A stretch of 45,205 nucleotides of DNA, from the NCBI GenBank assembly GCA_039111535.1, contig JBCCIM010000023.1, forward strand, positions 1 through 45,205, written 5' to 3'. The notes under the pieces were generated by a model. That model saw nothing but the letters and a program-made list of their open reading frames with translations, searched no databases and was not told the origin of the DNA. Positions 26,195-35,100 of this stretch are shown one piece after another. Made by a program: the position numbers and the translations under genes. This DNA is from Bacteroidota bacterium (GTDB lineage: Bacteria > Bacteroidota > Rhodothermia > Rhodothermales > JAHQVL01). Each line of letters starts with the position of its first letter. Within the stretch, counting starts at the first letter, position 1.

Positions 26195-27424
26195 CTATTT
26201 TCTAAAGATTTCTACAGGGTCCACGTCGGCGGCTTTGCGCGCCGGGAAATAGCCGGCACAGAAGGTCAGTACCAGGCCCAACAAGGTGCTCCGTAACACG
26301 AGGGGCGCCTCCATGCTGATCGGGAAATAACCAACAGGTTGTCCGATGTAGATGTGGCTCATGATATTGATCAGCATCAGGCCTCCTAAAATCCCGAGCA
26401 TCGTCCCGATCACTCCGAGTAACAGCGCCTCCATGATGAAAATGCGGATGACGTCTTTGCCATTAAAACCGGTTGCTTTCAAGATTGCGATGTCGTCTAT
26501 TTTCTGAGAGATTGTGGTGCTCAGAATGTTGTAGATACCAAAGCCGGCCATAAACAAAATTGCTATCGATATCGCCGTCATCATGATCTCGCGGGTCGAT
26601 TCCTGGGTGAGGATATCTTTGTTGATCACCGTCCAATCGTCAACGTTGTAGGGCACCACGTCGGCCAGTTGCTCCACGTAAGAGAGGCTCGCATCTGGAT
26701 CAACCGTATTGGCATAGATGGTAGTCACATAGCTCGGTCCTTGCTTGAGAAATTGCTGCGCGGTGGTTGTGTTGACAAACGACCGCGCTTTGTCTAGCGA
26801 ACTGGCACCCGTTTCGAAAATCCCGACAATTCGCAGGACTTTATTGACTCCTTCGGTTGAAGAAACCGTAATGTTATCTCCGATGGAGAGGCTGAGGTTT
26901 TCGGCGATGCCGGCGCCTACAATGATACCATTCAGGTTATCCTGCAGCGCCTCAAGCGAGCCTGCAATCATCACCTCTTCGGTTTCAAACATCGCTGCAT
27001 ACTCCCGCATATTAACACCAATACCCTGCCCCTGCATTTGCGAACTGCCGCGCCGATAGGTAGCTGAAAACTCGACAAGCGACAATGCATTGGTGATGTA
27101 AGGCTCCTCTTTGATGTCGCGCAGCAAGGCTTCCGGGTTGCTCAGTTTCTTTGATCCTTTGGTAATCTGCGGATTCTTGATCAGCACCATCCCTTCCCCA
27201 TTGCCAAACAACGGCAGACTCATTTCGTCATCTTTGTCGATAACGATGTGCGCGTTGTTCTTGAAAATGTTATCCCGGCTAAAGTCGGAAAACCCACTGC
27301 TTAACGAGTTCATGAACAGGTAGATGGCTACCGCTATCGTGATTCCCAGCGCAGTAACAAGGGTCTGCTTCTTTCGGGTAATGATGTGGGTTAAGGCAAT
27401 CTCTAGATTTACGGGTAAACGCAT
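26195..27424 (-). CDS. ABC permease, FtsX/MacB fold
   Basis: The 409-residue permease has one N-terminal helix (about 18-38), a large periplasmic domain and three C-terminal helices (about 285-310, 335-360, 380-402), the MacB/LolC topology. The FtsX domain has ILKATGFNGKDVIRIFIMEALLLG (ILKATGF, then the coupling-helix segment) and ARKAADVDPVEIFRK at the end, a signature of this family. The ATPase is encoded separately downstream. With the adaptor and TolC homolog upstream it should form a MacAB-TolC-like exporter; a lipoprotein-sorting role is possible but less likely because an adaptor and TolC are encoded nearby. Confidence 0.9.
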   Translation of the reverse strand: MRLPVNLEIALTHIITRKKQTLVTALGITIAVAIYLFMNSLSSGFSDFSRDNIFKNNAHIVIDKDDEMSLPLFGNGEGMVLIKNPQITKGSKKLSNPEALLRDIKEEPYITNALSLVEFSATYRRGSSQMQGQGIGVNMREYAAMFETEEVMIAGSLEALQDNLNGIIVGAGIAENLSLSIGDNITVSSTEGVNKVLRIVGIFETGASSLDKARSFVNTTTAQQFLKQGPSYVTTIYANTVDPDASLSYVEQLADVVPYNVDDWTVINKDILTQESTREIMMTAISIAILFMAGFGIYNILSTTISQKIDDIAILKATGFNGKDVIRIFIMEALLLGVIGTMLGILGGLMLINIMSHIYIGQPVGYFPISMEAPLVLRSTLLGLVLTFCAGYFPARKAADVDPVEIFRK

Positions 27425-27513
27425 TGTTCTCGGTTTTTTGGGGATTTCGGACTATCGTGATTCCAGCATGCTCAAATCGAAAACACGGAAGCACAAAAAC
27501 CCGAAATCACGTG

Positions 27514-28605
27514 CTAATTGATGGCGACCGTCAGGGCCGTTTCTTCATCGATACCGTCGATTACCTGTACCCATTCATTGCTGACGGTTTTGGTTTTCAC
27601 CGGTACCTTTTCACCCGTGGCTTTAAGCTGGACATTGCCATTGAAGTCCAGGAATTTGCGCGGGATGAGTAACGCGTTATCCACCTGCTCCACAATGATA
27701 TTGCTCTGTAACTGCGTACCTACAATCTGAAAATCAAGCGGATCGAGGAAGGTGAGCCGCGACGTAAAGGACTGACTGGTTTCATTGAATGTCGGTAGAA
27801 TTTCGCTCACTACAGCCTGCAGCGGCTGACCGGGATTTGTGTTAAGTTCAACGATAGCAGGCTGCCCCACTTTGACCTCAACAATGGCGCTCTCATCGAT
27901 CTGTACCTCGGCATAGATATCAGTAGGGTGCCCAATGGTGGCGATAACCGTACCGCGCCCAACGTAGTCCCCTACTTCCTTGAACTTCTGGTACACTTTA
28001 CCGGGGACAACAGCGCGAATAGCAACCTGCTTCAGCGACTCAGAAGAAAGCTCAAAACTCATCCGTGAATTGATCAACTGCTGCTCTGTATCCCGTTCGA
28101 GCTGGCTACGGGTTTCAATGGCCGCTTCCAGGTTTTTCTTCGCGTTTTGCGCCGTCAATTGGGCGCGCTCGTAGTCGACCCGTGCAACACTATTCTGCTC
28201 CCAAAGGGTAGTGTAACGCGCCGCCTGCAAAGAATCCTGTGCGTACTGTGCCTCGGCTATTTCTATGGATACCTGTGCCTGGCGTAAAGCCGGCGACGTT
28301 TTGCTTGCATTCGACTCAGCGATGGCCAGAAGCTCTTCGCTGCCCTGGTTGTTTACCCGGGTTTCTTCGTTGTCGATGACGGCCAATACCTTACCCTGCT
28401 GGACGATATCGCCGGCTTCAAAATCCATTGCGACCAGGTAACCATCAGATTTGGCGATCAGGTTGTACGTACCCCGCGCAGCCAGTTTGCCGCTTGCAAA
28501 GACAGTTTCCGTTACGTCTTTGCGGATAGGCGTCGTATCTTCAAATTCTTGCTGACATCCGGTCAACAAAACAAATAAAGCGAGTATGGAAAGTTGGGTT
28601 TTCAT
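27514..28605 (-). CDS. HlyD/MacA-type periplasmic adaptor, lipoprotein
   Basis: The 363-residue adaptor is a predicted lipoprotein (LLTGCQQ, Cys17). It has a lipoyl-like half (GYLVAMDFEAGDIVQQGKVLAVID; lipoyl motif GDIVQQG), a helical hairpin with heptads (about 85-170), a second lipoyl half (GKVYQKFKEVGDYVGRG) and beta-barrel and membrane-proximal parts. This is the MFP order expected to connect the inner-membrane ABC permease with a TolC channel. It starts 5 bp after the TolC-like gene and ends 89 bp before the permease. Confidence 0.88.
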   Translation of the reverse strand: MKTQLSILALFVLLTGCQQEFEDTTPIRKDVTETVFASGKLAARGTYNLIAKSDGYLVAMDFEAGDIVQQGKVLAVIDNEETRVNNQGSEELLAIAESNASKTSPALRQAQVSIEIAEAQYAQDSLQAARYTTLWEQNSVARVDYERAQLTAQNAKKNLEAAIETRSQLERDTEQQLINSRMSFELSSESLKQVAIRAVVPGKVYQKFKEVGDYVGRGTVIATIGHPTDIYAEVQIDESAIVEVKVGQPAIVELNTNPGQPLQAVVSEILPTFNETSQSFTSRLTFLDPLDFQIVGTQLQSNIIVEQVDNALLIPRKFLDFNGNVQLKATGEKVPVKTKTVSNEWVQVIDGIDEETALTVAIN

Positions 28606-28610
28606 AGCGG

Positions 28611-29924
28611 TTAGAATCTGTTGTTGATCAAAATTTTCTCGTAAGCCAATTCGAGTGAGATGGCTGAAGCATTGGCGGCATAAATGGCATTGAGCATGGC
28701 GTCGTAGCTATCCAGCAACCTGTCCACCGGCAGCAATCCCTGCACATACAGGTTCAAGTTTTTACTGTAGCTATCCTCCTGCAGGCGCTGAATTTCTACA
28801 GATGTGGTGTACTCGTCCTGTGCTTCTTTATAGGTATTATCCAACCGCTGCTCCTCGATACTTAGCGCAAGTTCAGCTTTCTCCACTTCGCGCGAGGCGA
28901 TCTCGTAATCGAGTTTCGCCTGCCGCATACTGGATACGGTGCCTGTGGTTGGCAATCTGAAACTGAGCGTTAGGCCCAGGTAGTTGCTGTTGACCCAGTC
29001 GCCAGTAAGCGGCGTAAAAGACTGGTTGTTTAGCTGGTAGGTGTTGCCGGCAAAAAAGGAAAGCGATGGCCAGAGCAAGGACTTGCTTTTCTTGTAATTC
29101 TGCCGCGCATAATCCTGATTCAGCAACTGTAATTTGAGGTCCAGCCGGCTTTGCGCCACCGTGGGCTGTGCATGTAATGCTTCCGCTTGCTCCTCATGCA
29201 CAACACGCACCTCTTCCGTCTCGGGAATATTGCACAGCGCTTTAAGCGTCAGGTAAGCATCGATCAGCAGATAATCGATTTGCCGCAGGCTTTTTTTGGT
29301 GTTCAGTTTGCTGACCTGCGCATTGTTCAGGTCTTGCTGACTCACCTGCCCTTCTTCAAACTTGCGTTGCGTGATCTCAAGCACAGAGTCAGCTGAAGCC
29401 AACAAGGCGTCTGTGCTTGCGCGCTGACGGTCCAGGTTGACAATGGCGTAATAACTGTCTGCCAGGTTCTCTTGCAAGATCTGACGTGTACGCTCCCCAC
29501 TTGAGCGCGTCAGGTCTTCGTTGATTTTGGCGAGTTTATAATCGGCCCATCCAAGCGGGTTGAGCAGCTTGACTTCCAGGGTTTGGGAAAACTCTGTGGT
29601 ATAGGGCGAGCCGGCGCGCAGTTCAACGGTTGAGCCGGGTTGTCCACCAAAGATTTCGGCCGGCAGCAGCGTCACTGGTAATTCGCTAAAATGGGTAAAC
29701 GTGCCGGGCAGGCTGACAGTCGGGTCAAACATCTCGAAGCCAGCGGCTTTCTTTGCCGTTTTGGCTTGCGCGAAGCGGATGTTATCGATGATCAGGTCCA
29801 GGCTCGCTGTTTCGCTGTATGCGATAACTTCGTCGAGACTGCGGAAAGTATGTTCGGTGCCCTGCCCTGCGGCGTTGCCAGCAGCAAGGGTTATGCTAAG
29901 TATGATCAGTAAGAGCGTCTTCAT
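28611..29924 (-). CDS. TolC-family outer membrane efflux protein
   Basis: The 437-residue product has a signal peptide (LLIILSITLAAGNAAGQG) and two long coiled-coil repeats typical of TolC: LDLIIDNIRFAQAKTAKKA...LADSYYAIVNLDRQRAS and SRLDLKLQLLNQDYARQNYKKSKS...AELALSIEEQRLDNTYKEAQ. It should form the outer-membrane channel of the exporter made with the three downstream genes. It is the first pump gene and lies 75 bp downstream of the repeat pair at 29999-30030. Confidence 0.88.
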   Translation of the reverse strand: MKTLLLIILSITLAAGNAAGQGTEHTFRSLDEVIAYSETASLDLIIDNIRFAQAKTAKKAAGFEMFDPTVSLPGTFTHFSELPVTLLPAEIFGGQPGSTVELRAGSPYTTEFSQTLEVKLLNPLGWADYKLAKINEDLTRSSGERTRQILQENLADSYYAIVNLDRQRASTDALLASADSVLEITQRKFEEGQVSQQDLNNAQVSKLNTKKSLRQIDYLLIDAYLTLKALCNIPETEEVRVVHEEQAEALHAQPTVAQSRLDLKLQLLNQDYARQNYKKSKSLLWPSLSFFAGNTYQLNNQSFTPLTGDWVNSNYLGLTLSFRLPTTGTVSSMRQAKLDYEIASREVEKAELALSIEEQRLDNTYKEAQDEYTTSVEIQRLQEDSYSKNLNLYVQGLLPVDRLLDSYDAMLNAIYAANASAISLELAYEKILINNRF

Positions 29925-29998
29925 AGAAATAGGCTTTCAAGGTGATTGACACCTGGGAGAAGACGCAGATAAAAGCCGTTGGGTTATGCGAAAGTACC

Positions 29999-30030
29999 TG
30001 AAGTGGACAAGGTAGCGGGTGAAGTGGACA
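29999..30030 (-). promoter_or_regulatory. Direct-repeat pair with LytTR geometry upstream of efflux operon
   Basis: TGAAGTGGACA occurs at 29999-30009 and 30020-30030, two perfect 11-bp direct repeats with exactly 21-bp period. LytTR-domain regulators (e.g. AgrA, LytR types) bind two imperfect 9-bp direct repeats with 12-13-bp spacers, i.e. 21-22-bp period. The pair lies between the LytTR regulator gene (stop at 30048) and the TolC-like gene (start at 29924), so it is a good candidate target of that regulator. Confidence 0.6.
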
Positions 30031-30047
30031 GCCGGCCTATTTTAAAC

Positions 30048-30818
30048 TCAAGAAGTGCTCAGCCATTCTTTAAACGCTGTCACTTTTAGCTTACCGACGA
30101 GCACGCGCTCGTCGAACGGAATGGTCAGTTTGACCTGCAATTTACGGTGGTAGTCTTTGGCAACGCTTTGCACAGCCCGCCGGTGTACAAGCTGCTGGCG
30201 GTTCACGCGAAAGAAGGCCGGCGCAAGGTCTGCCTCGAGCTGATCGAGCTTCTGATCTACAAAATATCGTTTCTTATCAAAGGTAAGCGCAGAGAGCATT
30301 TCATCTTTGATAAAGAAGACCGCCACGTCATCTACAGCAATTGGGATAAGTTTGTCGCCCTGATGGATAAGAATTGACGTGGTTTTGCGTGCCGGGAAAA
30401 GCTCTTGTTTAATCGCTTCTGTAATGGCCTGAAAATCCACAGCCGGCGCAGGACTCGTCTGTCTTTTCAGGCTGGTATATTTATCGATCGCCCGCTGCAC
30501 TACTGCCTGGTCAAACGGTTTCAGGATATAATCGATGCCATAGGTTTGAAAAGCCTGCAGCGCAAATTGATCAAATGCTGTGCAAAAGACCACGGGGATC
30601 GTATTCTCAACAGCCTGAAAAATATCGAAGCTCAGCCCATCTGAAAGCTGGATATCAGAGAAGATGAGATCAACAGCCGGCCTGGCCTGCAAGAAAGCAA
30701 TGCCGTCTTCTACAGATCCAACCACGGCTACAATTTGGGCTGCAGGCAATACCTCAAAAATGGTCCGTTTCAGGTCGTTTGCTGTGCGCTTTTCGTCTTC
30801 GATAATGAGTATGTTCAT
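30048..30818 (-). CDS. LytTR-family response regulator
   Basis: From ATG 30818 the regulator is 256 residues; TTG at 30836 lies in the kinase stop region and is not preferred. REC domain at 1-120: Asp8 pocket, phospho-acceptor Asp55 (LIFSDIQLSDG), KPFD switch Lys. The C-terminal LytTR domain (about 150-256) includes DVAVFFIKDEMLSAL, FFRVNRQQLVHRRAV and the terminal EWLSTS. It starts 4 nt after the kinase stop, so the pair is coupled. LytTR proteins bind direct repeats and control cell-surface or export functions; here the adjacent pump operon is the obvious candidate. Confidence 0.92.
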   Translation of the reverse strand: MNILIIEDEKRTANDLKRTIFEVLPAAQIVAVVGSVEDGIAFLQARPAVDLIFSDIQLSDGLSFDIFQAVENTIPVVFCTAFDQFALQAFQTYGIDYILKPFDQAVVQRAIDKYTSLKRQTSPAPAVDFQAITEAIKQELFPARKTTSILIHQGDKLIPIAVDDVAVFFIKDEMLSALTFDKKRYFVDQKLDQLEADLAPAFFRVNRQQLVHRRAVQSVAKDYHRKLQVKLTIPFDERVLVGKLKVTAFKEWLSTS

Positions 30819-30822
30819 AATC

Positions 30823-31806
30823 CTAAACGCTGACAATCAACGGAATGGTTACAGCAAAAGAATCTTCACCATCTACAATCTCAATATCTGAGCCATTGGT
30901 TAGCTGATACCGTTTTCTCAGGTTCAACAACCCCGTTTCATTGCGTTCAGTAAGCTTCAATCCAACCTTTTTATTCCATACCGTCAGTTGCTCAGCCGTG
31001 TACGAGATAGTAAAATGCAACGGCTTCTTTTCACTGAAATAGTTGTGTTTGAAGATATTCTCTACGAGCGTCTGCAACGCAAACACAGGAAGTTGATGAG
31101 TTAACGCCTCCTCAGGGATATTTATTTCATACGTAAAGGCATCTTCAAACCGGATAACCTGCAGTTCGATGTAGTTCTGCACGTATTCCAATTCCTGCGC
31201 AAGCTTTGTAAGATCCGCTGATTCGTTGGTGAATGCGTAGCGCAGAAAGCTGGAGAGTTTGACGGTATACGCCTCAGCGTCTTTGGCATTCTCAGCTATG
31301 AGCGACTTGAGTGTACTGAGCGCATTGAACAAAAAGTGCGGCTGAATTTGCCGGATCAGCGACTGTTTTTGCGCTTCCAGGTTTTCGATTTTGAGCTTGT
31401 CGATGGTGGTTTGCGCTTCCTTTCTGAGCTCGCCCGAGCGCACAAGTTCAATGATCACCCAGATGATGCCGTTCACCACCAGGGCATTAATAAAAGGATA
31501 GACCGGGACTCCAGCGAAAGCAAAACCTTCGCCCAGTAAACTGCGAGCAAGCAAACGAACAGGAAAACTTAAAAAAATAATCAGTACAAAGCTCACCAGG
31601 TACAATTGCCAGTGCTGGGGTAACCGCACACGCGACACCAGTACAATGTTCACAAACCATATGGAGGACACATATAAGCTGATAACTACACCAAACCTAA
31701 ACGTATCCTCAACACTCATCCCTCCCTGAAAATACAACGCCAGCGCTGCATTCAGTACGATAAGCGGCGTGGTGATGCATGCGCCGAGCAACAGTTTTTT
31801 GATCAT
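30823..31806 (-). CDS. LytS/YehU-type (His_kinase family) sensor kinase
   Basis: The 327-residue kinase has four predicted helices (about 5-25, 38-58, 66-86, 103-123), a short coiled coil, and a His_kinase domain with QIQPHFLFNALSTLKSL, where His157 is the phospho-acceptor. The HATPase part has LVENIFKHN (N box) and GLLNLRKRYQL near the end; the usual glycine-rich G1 loop is poorly recognisable, as often in this family. No long periplasmic sensor is present, so it may sense within the membrane. It is coupled to the LytTR regulator downstream. Confidence 0.9.
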   Translation of the reverse strand: MIKKLLLGACITTPLIVLNAALALYFQGGMSVEDTFRFGVVISLYVSSIWFVNIVLVSRVRLPQHWQLYLVSFVLIIFLSFPVRLLARSLLGEGFAFAGVPVYPFINALVVNGIIWVIIELVRSGELRKEAQTTIDKLKIENLEAQKQSLIRQIQPHFLFNALSTLKSLIAENAKDAEAYTVKLSSFLRYAFTNESADLTKLAQELEYVQNYIELQVIRFEDAFTYEINIPEEALTHQLPVFALQTLVENIFKHNYFSEKKPLHFTISYTAEQLTVWNKKVGLKLTERNETGLLNLRKRYQLTNGSDIEIVDGEDSFAVTIPLIVSV

Positions 31807-31909
31807 GCTTCAGTCTAACCCTTAGCCGCTTTTTTGGCTTACGCGAGTTGTATGAAAGCTATTTTCAGCGAGATGTGCAACAGATTTCCAACGACTGACT
31901 TCCTGTTTC

Positions 31910-32776
31910 TCACTCAACTTCAAATATCGTGGGCAGGTGTGCTGAAAAATACCCTAAACCATCTCGTACATTTGTCGGATGGTTTACCGGTTCGTTAACC
32001 AGCGAGGAAATCAACCCGCCAGTGCGCTGCCTCGCATCCAGAAAGCGAAAATAGCCTTCTGAAATATGCGCCAGGGTTAGAAACACGTCAGCCGAAGCCA
32101 ACGCATCATCGAAGATCAACTCAGATCCGCTTAACATGGCCCCATCTACCGCCTGATCGGTGAGTAGCGCACGGTAGAAAATGAGTTCGTTCGTATTCAG
32201 GCTGGCAAGCGGGTTTTCAGGATCTTCGATATCAACAGAATCACCTTCGGCAATTTTGTATCCATAGAGCGCGTAATAATTGTCTCCGGGTAAGTCTTCA
32301 AAGGCATAAGACAAGCTGAACGCCGTACTGTCGCCATCACTTTCCTCAGTCAGGGAAACGGTATCCAGGGTTGCCACGGGGAGCCATTCAGTTACCGCTT
32401 CAATGGATTGGCCTGATGAAAAATCAACAACAGAAAGCGTTAGCAAATCGTACGGCTGTAGATTATCGGGCGCTATAAGCGTGTAAACACCAGGCGTATC
32501 CGGTACTTGAAAAAGGGTATCTGTCCCCATCGGGTGTGATACCGTCACCAGGGCGTCAGCAACAAGCAATGTGTTGATCAAATCGGCCTCCAGGCTATCA
32601 ACCGAAGTTGCTGACAATGCAGAAAAACTACGGCTGACGGTTACCAGCATGGCTACATCTCCAACACGAATCGAAGACACCACCAGTTCAGACGCTGCCG
32701 GCTCAACCTCCACGGGCAGATCAGCGATACTACAACCCGTTACCAGTACGCTTAAGAAGAGGAGTATGCGTTTCAT
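31910..32776 (-). CDS. DUF4249-type lipoprotein, second copy
   Basis: The 288-residue lipoprotein has lipobox LVTGCS (signal LLFLSVLVTGC), a beta-rich body starting VEPAASELVVSS, an NYYALYGYKI motif and the FRFLDARQ C-terminal part, in line with DUF4249. The ATG overlaps the receptor stop by 4 bp (ATGA), showing translational coupling. It is the last gene of a three-gene receptor operon (32773-35816). It is related to, but diverged from, the copy at 17507. Confidence 0.8.
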   Translation of the reverse strand: MKRILLFLSVLVTGCSIADLPVEVEPAASELVVSSIRVGDVAMLVTVSRSFSALSATSVDSLEADLINTLLVADALVTVSHPMGTDTLFQVPDTPGVYTLIAPDNLQPYDLLTLSVVDFSSGQSIEAVTEWLPVATLDTVSLTEESDGDSTAFSLSYAFEDLPGDNYYALYGYKIAEGDSVDIEDPENPLASLNTNELIFYRALLTDQAVDGAMLSGSELIFDDALASADVFLTLAHISEGYFRFLDARQRTGGLISSLVNEPVNHPTNVRDGLGYFSAHLPTIFEVE

Positions 32777-35100
32777 CGGTTGATATTGAAGTTATAAGAG
32801 AAAAAAGGAATGAAGCCAAAGAGTCCTTGCTGGACGTATTGGTAGGTAACGCCGTTGTTTTCGATGGCGACGCGAAATGGTGAGGCCCGGTTGTAGAAAT
32901 TGTAAGCACCAATCTGCCACTCCCCGCCCCACCAGCGGGTGGCTCCAGAGCGAATGATGAAGCTGATGTCGAGTCGGTGCGTGGGCGAAAGCGCAACACC
33001 GTTTCGTTCAGAAAACACAGGGACTAGTTCAACGGACGTAAGCGTCGGATCGGGCATGAGAAACTGGCCCGTTTGCGGTGTAAATCGCGCTCCAGACATG
33101 TAGCTCCACACCGTTGAAAACGTGACTTTGGGCGTCAACTCAGCCATAGAAACAAGGGTAAATGCATGCCGGCGGTCGAACTTGGCCGGATAGCGGTTCG
33201 CGTTGTTGAGTTCGTCAAACTGCCGGTCGGTTTTCGACAGGGTGTATGCCAGCCAACCAGTCCACCGCCCGGTGCGCCGGCGCAACAACACTTCCATCCC
33301 GTATGACCGGCCACTCCCCTGCAGCAGCTCATTTTCAAAGTTGTCGTTGAGAATCAAACTGGCCCCTTCGCGAAACTCGGTGATGTTGTCCAAAGACTTA
33401 TAGTATCCTTCAAGCGTCAGACTGGCACCGAGCTTATTAAGCGCTTGCGTTACCCCCATCGACACTTGATTCGACACCTGGGGCTTCACGCGTCGGGTTA
33501 CCGGATACCACAAATCGGTTGGTAAAGCGATACTTGAAGAAGAAACCCGATGCATGTACTGTCGCATTACGCTGTAGCTCGCTTTTACAGACGTGTCTTC
33601 ATTTAGCAAATAGCGCAACGCAATCCTGGGCTCAGCGCCTGAGAAGCTTCTGCCGGATACAAAGGCCCCCGTATACCGGAGTCCGTAGTCTACTTTTAAT
33701 GCCTCTCCAAAAGCGCGCTCGTTGCCGGCATACACTGCCCATTCTGTGGTGTTTAGTCGCTCTCCTTCCTGTGAAGCTACAACGTCGTTGATGTCGCCGG
33801 CAGTTCGGATAACATTGGGCCTGAACTGATGATAAACCGTCTGCCCACCAAACACGTACGTATTCTCGGGGTCACTAAAATATTCCCAGTCGCCTTTGAA
33901 GCCAAGGTCTTGAATCTGCGATTTGATCAATAGCGAGTTGTCTACAAATTCGCCGAAGATATCGTACTTGAACCGCGTTTGATGCAAGGTCAGATTGGAA
34001 AACAACTTGCCACTTGGATAAACGTGATTCCAGCGGAGCGTGGACGTAAAGTTGCCGAGGTTAAATCCGAAGTCCAGATCCCCTTCGAGTTCTTCTTCTT
34101 CCTCTTCATTAAGCTCGGGTAGTGAGAGCACATCATCCCCAAAATACGTACTAAAAAACAGGCGATCATTGGGCGAGATGCGGTAGTTCAGCTTCCCATT
34201 CAAATCGTAAAAGTAATACGGGATCTGTATGCCCGCCCAACGGAAAACCTGGTCGATGTAGGTCCGCCGGCCGGCCACCATGAAACTCACCTTGTCGCCA
34301 ATCGGACCGTCAACCGTAAGCCGCGACGTCAACAGGCCAATGCCACCGCGGGCAGTAATCCGCTCAGAACTGCCTTCTTTCATCCGTACATCGAGAATAG
34401 ACGACAAACGTCCGCCTTGCTGCACAGGAAAGGCCCCTTTGGTTACCTCAACATCGTTGATCGCATCGGTGTTGAATACAGAAAAGAAGCCAAACAGATG
34501 CCCGACGTTGTACACCACAGCTTCATCCAGAATTACCAGGTTTTGATCATCCGCACCGCCCCTGACAAACATACCGGTGGTCCCCTCGTTGCCTGTAGTC
34601 ACGCCAGGCAGCATCGTGGCCACTTTGATTAAATCTGCCTCACCACCAATGGTTGGTATGGCGGTAATTTCTCCGGGCTCAAGACGCGTCGCGCCCATTC
34701 TGGTTGAGCGTACTTCTTCTTGCAACTCGTATCGGTCGGCGGTCACAACCACGCCTTCAAACGCGAGCACTTCGGGCGCAAGCTGGAAGTCGACACGCTC
34801 CCTTTCGCGAAGGTCCATCTCCCGCGTAATGGCTTCGTAGCCGATGTACGAAACCCGCAGGGTAACAAGCGGCTGTGCCAGTGTAATGGAGTAAAACCCG
34901 TAGGCGTTTGTGGTTGTCCCGAGTGTAGTGCCTTCAACCTGCACTGTTGCACCAATCAAAACTTCTCCATCTTCAGCGTCAGTGATCGAACCGCTGAGGG
35001 TAAAGGTTGGTGCTGGCTGCTGTGTTTGGGCAGCTACGGAAGTGATCCCCAAACACCAGAGTAAGCCCAAGCCGGCGTAAAATCGTATGACTGTCTTCAT
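32773..35100 (-). CDS. TonB-dependent receptor, second copy
   Basis: The 775-residue receptor has a signal peptide (GLGLLWCLGITSVAAQ), a CarboxypepD_reg-like domain (LSGSITDAEDGEVLIGATV), VVVTADRY, a plug with MFVRGGADDQNLVILDEAV and GAFPVQQGGRLSS, and a barrel ending FFSYNFNINR. The last residue is Arg instead of the usual Phe/Trp, although FSYNFN lies just before. An acid loop with NEEEEEELEGD (about 330-340) may bind cations. It is overlapped by 4 bp with both the gene before and the gene after, so the three products are made together. Confidence 0.9.
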   Translation of the reverse strand: MKTVIRFYAGLGLLWCLGITSVAAQTQQPAPTFTLSGSITDAEDGEVLIGATVQVEGTTLGTTTNAYGFYSITLAQPLVTLRVSYIGYEAITREMDLRERERVDFQLAPEVLAFEGVVVTADRYELQEEVRSTRMGATRLEPGEITAIPTIGGEADLIKVATMLPGVTTGNEGTTGMFVRGGADDQNLVILDEAVVYNVGHLFGFFSVFNTDAINDVEVTKGAFPVQQGGRLSSILDVRMKEGSSERITARGGIGLLTSRLTVDGPIGDKVSFMVAGRRTYIDQVFRWAGIQIPYYFYDLNGKLNYRISPNDRLFFSTYFGDDVLSLPELNEEEEEELEGDLDFGFNLGNFTSTLRWNHVYPSGKLFSNLTLHQTRFKYDIFGEFVDNSLLIKSQIQDLGFKGDWEYFSDPENTYVFGGQTVYHQFRPNVIRTAGDINDVVASQEGERLNTTEWAVYAGNERAFGEALKVDYGLRYTGAFVSGRSFSGAEPRIALRYLLNEDTSVKASYSVMRQYMHRVSSSSIALPTDLWYPVTRRVKPQVSNQVSMGVTQALNKLGASLTLEGYYKSLDNITEFREGASLILNDNFENELLQGSGRSYGMEVLLRRRTGRWTGWLAYTLSKTDRQFDELNNANRYPAKFDRRHAFTLVSMAELTPKVTFSTVWSYMSGARFTPQTGQFLMPDPTLTSVELVPVFSERNGVALSPTHRLDISFIIRSGATRWWGGEWQIGAYNFYNRASPFRVAIENNGVTYQYVQQGLFGFIPFFSYNFNINR

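Noticed and set aside
27425-27513. Degenerate heptamer pattern (CACGGAA, GCACAAA, AATCACG) and distant GATTTCGG/CCGAAATC arms between permease and adaptor
   Set aside because: Copies too diverged and the loop too long to call a repeat or a hairpin.
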